A stretch of 64,000 nt of DNA, from the NCBI GenBank assembly GCA_034008185.1, contig CM067105.1, forward strand, positions 868,001-932,000. The letters run 5' to 3'. Shown piece after piece: positions 57,350 to 64,000 of this stretch. The position numbers were made by a program, and so were the translations under genes. Position 1 is the first letter of the stretch. Each line of letters begins with the position of its first letter. The notes under the pieces were generated by a model. It worked only from the letters and a program-made list of their open reading frames with translations. It was not told the DNA's origin and made no database searches. Source of the stretch: Gorsachius magnificus. Taxonomy: Eukaryota > Chordata > Aves > Pelecaniformes > Ardeidae.

Positions 57350-57734
57350 TGTTGACACAGAAGTCACGGTCACCGCACACAATCAATGCCAATTTATTGC
57401 TGATACATCCCGGTTAATATAGCTCTTCTACTTCCTTATCATGCACAAGCTCTTTATTAATTGGTTAACTATATCTGTACACGCGCTCTTAGCTACGATA
57501 TGATTCGTTAAAGTCTCTTGTCCACGCGCACAGTCCTCTCCACCTGCGTCCTGCTTTGCTTTCTGATCTCAGTCACGTACACCAACTTTTCTTCCTCTTT
57601 TCAAGGTTTTTTTCATCACTTTCTGACCGCAGGCGGCCTTCACAATGTCCTTGAGGTTTACTGCTCACAAGCATAACAAGCCCATTTAGTCTGGATTGTT
57701 CACTAAGTGTCCTTGATTCTCCAGATATCCCACA
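57350..57734 (-). mobile_element. Solo LTR with 6-bp target duplication
   Basis: 385 bp. Plus strand TGTTGACAC...ATATCCCACA, flanked by CAAACC at 57344-57349 and CAAACC at 57735-57740. On the minus strand it runs TG...CA and has a TATA-like CTATATTAA (about 57414-57422), then AATAAA only about 20 bp later (57398 to 57393). That compact layout and the 6-bp duplication suit an alpha- or betaretrovirus-like ERV rather than ERV-L. It lies 85 bp beyond the stop of the intact receptor, on the same strand. Confidence 0.88.
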
Positions 57735-57819
57735 CAAACCAACTACCAAAGACAGGCTGGTCCTATAGTGCTTTACACCATAAGTACTATGCAGAAGAAG
57801 ACGGGAAGCTTATTGCTGC

Positions 57820-58743
57820 TTAAAACCACCCAGTTATCAGTTTCCACACTGCATCCTTGAGCTCCTGGTTCCTCATGCTGTAGATGAGGGGGTTCACTGC
57901 TGGAGGCATCACCGAGTACAGCACTGCTACCACCAGATCCAGGGATGGGGAAGAGATGGAGGGGGGCTTCAGGTAGGCAAATGTGCCAGTGCTGACAAAC
58001 AGGGAGACCACGGCCAGGTGAGGGAGGCACGTGGAAAAGGTTTTGTGGCATCCCTGCTGAGAGGGGATCCTCAGCACGGCCCTGAAGATCTGCACATAGG
58101 ACACCACAATGAAAATGAAACACCCAAAGAGTAAACAGGCACTGACCACAAGAAGCCCAACCTCCCTGAGGTAGGCGTGTGAGCAGGAGAGCTTGAGGAT
58201 CTGGGGGATTTCACAGAAGAACTGGTCCACAGCATTGCCTTGGCAGAGGGGAATAGAAAATGTATTGGCCGTGTGCAGGACAGCATAGAGGAACCCACTG
58301 CCCCAGGCAGCTGCTGCCATGTAGACACAAGCTCTGCTGCCCAGGAGGGTCCCGTAGTGCAGGGGTTTGCAGATGGCAACGTAGCGGTCATAGGCCATGA
58401 CGGTGAGAAGAGAAAATTCTGTTGACAAGAAAAAGACAAACAGAAAGACTTGAACAGCACAGCCCAAGAAAGAGATGGCTCTAGTGTCCCACAGGGAGTT
58501 GGCCATGGATTTGGGAACAGCGGTGGAGATGGATCCCAGATCGAGGAGGGAGAGGCTGAGGAGGAAGAAGTACATGGGGGTGTGGAGGCGGTGGTCGCAG
58601 GCTATGGCAGTGATGATGAGGCCGTTGCTCAGGAGGGCAGCCAGGTAGATGCCCAGGAAGAGCAAGAAGTGCAAGAGCTGCAGCTTCCATGTGTCTGCGA
58701 ATGCCAGAAGGAGGAACTCGGTGATGGAGCTGCTGTTGGACAT
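57820..58743 (-). CDS. Olfactory receptor, family 14-like, intact
   Basis: An odorant receptor of 307 residues, single exon, ATG at 58743 (MSNSSSITEF). The N-terminal NSS sequon is kept. Landmarks are HTPMYFFLLS, the CAVQ cysteine at TM3, MAYDRYVAICKPL, SYVQIFRAVL, KTFSTCLPHLAVV and PPAVNPLIYSMRNQ. The TM1 motif reads LLSNGLIIT, with Ser for the usual Gly before Asn. The C-terminus is about 12 residues shorter than in the unit 2 gene (ends KLITGWF). Its 3' flank is not the duplicon of units 1 and 2 but a solo LTR that supplies the nearest AATAAA. The upstream module with a candidate 5' exon is at 59.3-60.7 kb. No disabling change is seen; ligand unknown. Confidence 0.95.
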   Translation of the reverse strand: MSNSSSITEFLLLAFADTWKLQLLHFLLFLGIYLAALLSNGLIITAIACDHRLHTPMYFFLLSLSLLDLGSISTAVPKSMANSLWDTRAISFLGCAVQVFLFVFFLSTEFSLLTVMAYDRYVAICKPLHYGTLLGSRACVYMAAAAWGSGFLYAVLHTANTFSIPLCQGNAVDQFFCEIPQILKLSCSHAYLREVGLLVVSACLLFGCFIFIVVSYVQIFRAVLRIPSQQGCHKTFSTCLPHLAVVSLFVSTGTFAYLKPPSISSPSLDLVVAVLYSVMPPAVNPLIYSMRNQELKDAVWKLITGWF

Positions 58744-59269
58744 TTATTCCCTTTGGGTACAAGGACCTTTCCAAGAAGGGAAAACACAATAATAATTTAG
58801 GGGAGATTTCTTAGACGAAAACCCCACATCATTTCTTATGGCCACCGTCCTCCCTCAGCAGAATGGGGAATGTTTCAGCTGATTTCTCAGCCCTACCAAA
58901 TCAATCACATGGTGCTTCAGAGCATGGGCACCTTGTTCCAATGAAGACACTTCCAGGGAAGGACCCTCAGAGTTGATGTCAGAACAGAAGCTGACCTGCA
59001 CCCTCCCTCGACCCCGGAGAGCAGGAACACCAGGCAAAAGTGGGGAAACAGGGAAAAAAACTTGCAGTGCTCCAAAACAAATTGCAGCAAGAAGAGAAAG
59101 GCAGGTGGGCATCCATAAAGCCTTCTCCTTACCCTGCTTTGCTCTGCACCTCACAGACAGTGTCACTCTAGGGCAGTCTTTTGTCTGTGATGTGTTAATT
59201 TTAGGACACAGGCACTTCTCCTAGACTGGAGGTGCAGCTGCCAAGGATGTCTCAGCCTGCATCCCATGG

Positions 59270-60700
59270 CCTTTTGGGGAATAGGCTTTCCTGGGTGGGA
59301 GAGGACACAGAGTGTTCGCTCCAGAGAAGTTGTCTGCGCTACAGGGGATGGCAGTGAGGTGCCCAAAATCCCCCACCCTGACCCCTGTGGCAATTTTAGT
59401 AGCAGCTCCCACTCACTCCCTACCCAAATGTCCGTCTCTGCTGCTGGGAGTTGTCCCTGATGGGAGCTGTTTCTCTGTACCCACATCTATTTCACATAAT
59501 TGTTGACAGACCCCATCCCACCCACTGTGTGCTCATCCCTGACCTGCAGATCCCTCCTGGCAGCAGGGCATTGCCCAAGGGCATCTCTGTGCCTGCAGCA
59601 GCTAAGGAGCAGCTCAGACAAGTGACAAGTGCTAATGACAACGGGGGTCTCTGTGTCTTTTCCACAAGGGAGAAAGAAATTCCCATCTCCCACTGCCCAG
59701 CCAGTCAACCATGAAGAGAAAACTCAAAGCACAGACTCCTTCCATTTCAGGTAAATGTTGCCTCAATGTTTTGTTTTGTTTTGTTTTGTTTTTTCAAAAG
59801 GACCCTCTGCAAATTTCCTGGGGATGATCTGGAGCTGTGAACAGACCTGATCCAAACATGGCCCCTCAAGAGCAGACCTGCCTTGTCAATGGATGCTTCA
59901 TCCCACAGCCTCTCCCTGCAGCGCAATGGGGAGCTCCCCGGGCAGGCTGAGTGCTGACCCTGGAAGGCAGCAGAGTCCCTGCCCCACCACACAGCCCCCT
60001 GGGCTGCAGGGATCCTGCTGGGAAGGACAGCCCTGGGCACCCCTGCCTGCACACCCACCTTCCCACCCTGCAGCCCTCCCTGGGAGAAGGCAGCCACCAT
60101 GCCCTGTCCCTCGGATGGGGCAGCAGGGAGTCCCTGATCTGCAGCACATCCTTCTCCTCCGTGCCAGCCATGGGATGTGTCAGTTCTAGGAGATCCCCCC
60201 AGGATGTGCCCTGCAGCCAAAGACTTACCTGTGTTCAGGGCTGGTGAAGATTTCTCCTCCAGTGAGCTCTATGCATTTTCCCACTCCTGGCTGTCTTTAA
60301 ACTCTGTCTCATCTCTGCTTGGTGCCTGCCAGCAGTGCCCTCAGACTTGCTGCGCTTTGCAGAGGAGCTGCTCCTGGGCAGAGCTGTCTCTCGGCAGCGC
60401 TGCCCACTTGCCATCAGCTCCCTCCATGCCAGGAGCCCAGCCCAGCTCAGCAGCAGAGGACCAGCCCAAGGCAGCACTTGCTCTACCCCGCCCCCCCTTC
60501 CCCTCCCTGGAGATGCCCCTGGGCCTCCAGGGCTGACAGCTCCTGAAAGGCAGCAGGGTTTCTCCTGGGGAACACAATCTGAAGCAGATTGAAGTCATCA
60601 CTGACTGCCCCTCTCTAATCACTGGACAGACTGATTCCTGCAGTGGGAATTGCTCTGCAGGAGGTGTCAATGTTCCTCTTTGGAAACCCCCATTCCTGTG
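59270..60700. repeat. OR upstream module, copy 6
   Basis: Same blocks as at 7990-9920: acaggggatggcag (59341), tgaccctggaaggcagcagag (59955), donor (60223-60228) and gcagaggagctgctcctgg (60357). It is shortened after about 60480 compared with copies 1 and 2. A (TTTTG)n stretch at about 59769-59792 lies inside. Confidence 0.83.
60223..60303 (-). promoter_or_regulatory. Candidate OR promoter and 5' noncoding exon, unit 4
   Basis: TTTAAAG box on the receptor strand (60295-60301) with donor GTAAGT (60228 to 60223) 72 bp away. An acceptor near the ATG is less clear than in the other units (a pyrimidine stretch ending GGAAAG about 25-30 bp before 58743). Intron would be about 1.45 kb. Confidence 0.33.
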
Positions 60701-60811
60701 CTGTTGTCAGGCAGGGCATGCAGGCAGTGACAGGCAGGAGATGTGGGATGAAACTGCTCACCACCCACAGAGTGATGCCCAGCAATCTCTGCCCCATAGA
60801 CCAACTCCCAC

Positions 60812-61075
60812 CAGTTTCTATACTGAGCATGACATCATACGGTATGGAAAACCCCTTTGGACAGTTCGGCTCAGCTGTGCTGGCTGTGCTCCTGCCCAGC
60901 TTCTTCTGCATGGGACAGAGCATGGGAAGCTGAAAAGCCCAAGTCTAGTGTAAGCACCGCTAGAAAACCACTAAAACAGCAGTGGGTTATCAAAATTCTT
61001 CTCATACTAAACCCAAACCACAGCACTATGCCAGCTACGGGGAAGAAAATTAAATCTACCTCTGCCAAAACCCAG
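60812..61075 (-). mobile_element. ERV LTR fragment
   Basis: On the minus strand it opens with a CCTGGGTTTTGGC-like start, followed by gttgataacccactg and the gtatgatgtcatgctcag block. These words recur in the LTR at 62935-63420 and, more diverged, at 4230-4600. It is the first half of an LTR, cut at about 60812. Confidence 0.65.
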
Positions 61076-61149
61076 GAAAAATCCTCAGGAAGTTTTTCAA
61101 GGAGAAATTGCATGTGCGGGGCTGTTTGGAGAAAGTCCAAAGACCCTCA

Positions 61150-61533
61150 TTATTTCCTTTGCTCCGCTTTTTCTTTCCTTTTCCCTCTTCTCCCACTCAC
61201 CATTTCTTCCCCTCGACCATCCTGGTACCCTCCCACGCAATCAGCCCATCTCTCTTCACCTTTTCCTTCCTGGCCCTAGTTTGGCTTCCTTTGTAGCTTC
61301 CTTTGGGTGTTTCTGAGCTTGTCACCAGGGCAATTCCTACCTTGGTCAGCGATTCCATTAAACCACTACCTCCTGCTGTTATCTGTACTGCCCTGCGATT
61401 CCTCGTGCTCTTATCTTGTCAGAGGCACCAGGGATCTGGGGGGCCACCTGTACGCACACAGGAACAGCTGCCCACACAGAGCTTCACTCCAGAGGGACCC
61501 TGAGAACCTCTGGGATTTGGAAACAAAAACCTC
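61150..61533. repeat. Long direct repeat, copy 2
   Basis: Partner of 312-693. It ends exactly where a CR1 3' end begins (61535). Confidence 0.7.
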
Positions 61534-61534
61534 A

Positions 61535-62366
61535 GAGAATCATAGAATCATAGAATCGCTTTGGTTGGAAAAGACGTTTAAGATCACCAAGTCCAACCTT
61601 TAACCTAACCCTGCCATCCCACCACTAAACCATGGCCCTAAGCACCTCATCTCTCCTTCTTTTAAAGACCTCCAGGGATGAGGATTCGACCACCTCCCTG
61701 GGCACCCCGTTCCAGAGCCTGACAACCCTTTCTCTGAAGAAGTTTTTCCTAATGTCTAGCCTAAACCTGCCCTGGAGCAACTTCGGATCATTCCCCCTCG
61801 TCCTTTCATCCATTACCAGGGAGAAGAGGCCGACCCCCACCTCAGTCCCCCCTCCTGTCAGACAGTTGTGAGGGTGATAAGGTGTCCCCTCAGCCTCCTC
61901 TTCTCCAGGCTGAACAACCCCAGTTCCCTCACCCATTCCTCACAAGACTTGTGCTCCAGACCCCTCACCAGCTTGGTTGCTCTCCTCTGGACATGTTCCA
62001 GCAAGTCAACGTCTTTCTTGTACTGAGGGGCCCAAAAATGAACACAGTATTCAAGGTGCGGCCTCACCAGCACCGAGTACAGGGGCACGATCACTTCCCT
62101 ACTCCTGCTGGCCACACTATTTCTGATACAGGCCAGGATGCCATTGACCTTCTTGGCCACCTGGGCACACTGCTGGCTCCTACTCAGCCGGCTGTCAACC
62201 AGTACCCCCAGGTCTTTTTCCACCAGGCAGCTTTCCAGCCACTCTTCCCCAAGCCTGTAGCGCTGCATGGGGTTGTTGTGACCAAAGTGCAGGACCCGGC
62301 ACTTGGCCTTGTTGAACCTCATACAGTTGGCCTGGGCCCATCGATCCAGCCTGTCCAGGTCCCTCT
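61535..62366 (-). mobile_element. CR1 LINE 3' fragment
   Basis: The 3' end at 61535 has agaatcatagaatcatagaa. The open piece at 61858-62322 is the C-terminal region of ORF2 ([36 protein letters not shown]). CR1 similarity stops at 62366. Very close to the CR1 at 41945-43296, so probably the same subfamily. Confidence 0.92.
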
Positions 62367-62395
62367 ACCGCCTACCAGGGTCAGCACTCAGCCAA

Positions 62396-62782
62396 GGGAG
62401 CTGGGCTTGTTTAGCCTGAAGAAGAGAAGACTGAGAGGGGATCTCATCAACACATACAAATATCTTAAGGGTGGAAGATATGAGGACGGAGCCAGACTCT
62501 TCTCAGTGGTGCCCAGCAACAGTACAAGGGGCAGTGGCCACAAACTGAAGCATAAGAGGTTCCAGTTGAATATGAGGAAGAACTTCTTTACTTTGAGGGT
62601 GACAGAGCCCTGGAACAGGCTGCGCAGGGGGGTGTGGAGTCTCCTTCTCTGGAGATATTCACCCCCCGCCTGGACAATGTCCTGTGCCCCCTGCTCTGGG
62701 TGAGCCTGCTTGAACAGGGGGGTTGGACTAGATGAACAGGAGGGCCCTTCTGACCCCTGACATTCTGGATTCTGTGATTTCC
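62396..62782 (+). mobile_element. CR1 LINE 3' fragment, opposite orientation
   Basis: Begins in the [21 protein letters not shown] segment and runs to the terminus (ggggggttggactagatg ... ggattctgtgattt). It stands 5'-to-5' with the preceding CR1. Same subfamily as 32700-33275. Confidence 0.9.
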
Positions 62783-62934
62783 TGGCTAGCTGGGATGGAG
62801 CTCATGGTCTTCATAGCTGCCCATATGGTTGCACATTTTGGACTTGTGACCAAAATTATTTTAGCTATTACTGAAGATGAAGCAACACGAAGCCCACAGC
62901 ATATGGGTGTGGTTCCATGTCCTGGATTTGTGAG

Positions 62935-63420
62935 CAAATTGATGTTGATAACACCGCCATGTTTTAGCTATTGCTGAGCACAGCTTGTGCAGTGCCAAGG
63001 GTTTTTTCTGTTTCTCACGCTTCCCTGCCAGTGAGTAGGCTGGGGGTGGGCAAGAAGTTTGGAGGGGACCCAGCTGAAAAAAGGGATATCCCATAAGGTA
63101 TGATGTCATGCTCAGCAAGAAAAGCTGGAGGAAGAAGGAGGAAGAGGGGGACAGGAGGGGTTCATGGCCTTATCCTTCCCAAGAAACCCTTACTCATGAT
63201 GGAGCCCTGCTTTCCTGGGAATGACTGAACTGCCAGCCAATGGGAAGCAGTGCAGGAATTCCTTGTTTTCCTTTCCATGTGGCTACAGCTTTTGCTTTAA
63301 CTACTCTATATCTTGACCTGTGATTTTTTCTCACTTTGCCTTTGCAATTCTCCACTCCTCAGGAGAGGGGCATGAGCGAGTGGTGGGGCAGGGTGGGGAC
63401 TTAGCAGCCACATTGTGGAC
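62935..63420 (+). mobile_element. ERV LTR, 5'-truncated
   Basis: LTR words in order: gttgataacaccg, gggatatcccataaggtatg, atgtcatgctcagc, gatggagccctgctttcctgg, then a gggcatgagcgagtgg block near the end. The first tens of bases and the exact 3' end are lost. Confidence 0.65.
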
Positions 63421-64000
63421 TTATTTATCTTTTCACTAAAACCAGTAACATGCTCTAAAATTTCTTCCCCTTCTTAATGATGACAAAAGTAATTTCTTTA
63501 ATTTTGTCATTGTCATTCCGTCTTACCTGACAAAACAGCTCTAACGTAACAGCATTTAGATATTGGCATGATTTTTTTATAACAGCGCTTTTCGTCTCAC
63601 TGCTAACTCTGTTTACATTTCATAGTAACACCTCGCAAACAATATTGCCCCTAATTAATTTCTGCTCTTTATCTTTCATCCTTATTTCAAGTGTGTGGAT
63701 GTGTATGGGGAGGTTATTTTTCACCCAAAAATGGGAAGGGACAGTTCCACACCTGGGGTAAAGCACAAAGCAGGACAAATTTTTGTGTGATGGATGCTAA
63801 TACAACATCATTATCTTCATTTTGGATCTCTGAATACCTAAGCCTTCAGCAGAGTGACTGTATGCTCTGAAGTCCCTCCATCTGCCCTGTATGTCAGCAC
63901 TGAAGGTGAAATTACTCCAGTCAAAGGTGGCGTTTCATTGTCCTCACAGCCTAAACCACCACATGGGTCAGGAGATATCCCAGGACACCTCAACAGGCGT
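63421..64000. other. No gene recognised
   Basis: AT-rich sequence without a domain-bearing frame or identified repeat. Confidence 0.5.

Noticed and set aside
61882..62703. 273-residue plus-strand frame
   Set aside because: It runs antisense through one CR1 and then sense through another, so it is a chimera of repeats.

Overview
This is a vertebrate nuclear window and almost certainly avian. It combines family-14 olfactory receptors (the bird-expanded gamma-c group), several CR1 LINEs with the usual CATAGAAT-type 3' ends, and ERV-L-type elements whose LTRs start TGTCCTGGTTTC and end AACCACGACA. Many short open frames exist, but I could support only four host gene loci, all olfactory receptors (OR): two intact (24385-25344 and 57820-58743, both minus), one full-length but frameshifted (5841-6823, minus) and one cut off after TM3 (52667-53158, plus). 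The rest is duplicated OR flank, retroelements and unrecognised sequence. Two 500-N runs (16266-16765, 43484-43983) are assembly gaps of nominal size.

Layout. 0.3-5 kb: old repeats. 5-10 kb: OR unit 1 (3' flank, pseudogene, upstream module). 10-17.4 kb: CR1 pieces, a 2.8-kb CR1 with endonuclease and reverse transcriptase remnants, a diverged duplicon copy and gap 1. 17.4-21.3 kb: two minus-strand ERV-L fragments and a solo LTR of a second family. 23.4-28.1 kb: OR unit 2 (intact gene). 28.1-33.3 kb: plus-strand ERV-L pol with its 3' LTR, then CR1. 33.7-55.0 kb: a large imperfect palindrome. Its left arm is 33691-41944, its right arm about 44410-54964, and its spacer holds CR1, gap 2 and ERV sequence. 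55.3-57.7 kb: two solo LTRs. 57.8-60.7 kb: OR unit 4 (intact gene). 60.8-63.4 kb: LTR and CR1 debris.

How the pieces relate. Each OR unit carries, 1.4-2.3 kb upstream of its ATG and on the same strand, a conserved module with a TTAAAG-like box and a GTAAGT donor 60-72 bp further on. I interpret this as a shared promoter plus short 5' noncoding exon, the usual architecture of OR genes; this is inference. The module occurs six times and appears to have driven rearrangement. The left palindrome arm carries one module that reads as a hybrid of two right-arm modules and lacks the roughly 3 kb between them that holds the truncated OR. A solo LTR with a 5-bp target duplication sits in the left arm only, so the right arm is the empty site. 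No prokaryotic-type system, CRISPR array or RNA gene was seen. The most notable structure is the palindrome and its asymmetries, with assembly artefact as a serious alternative.
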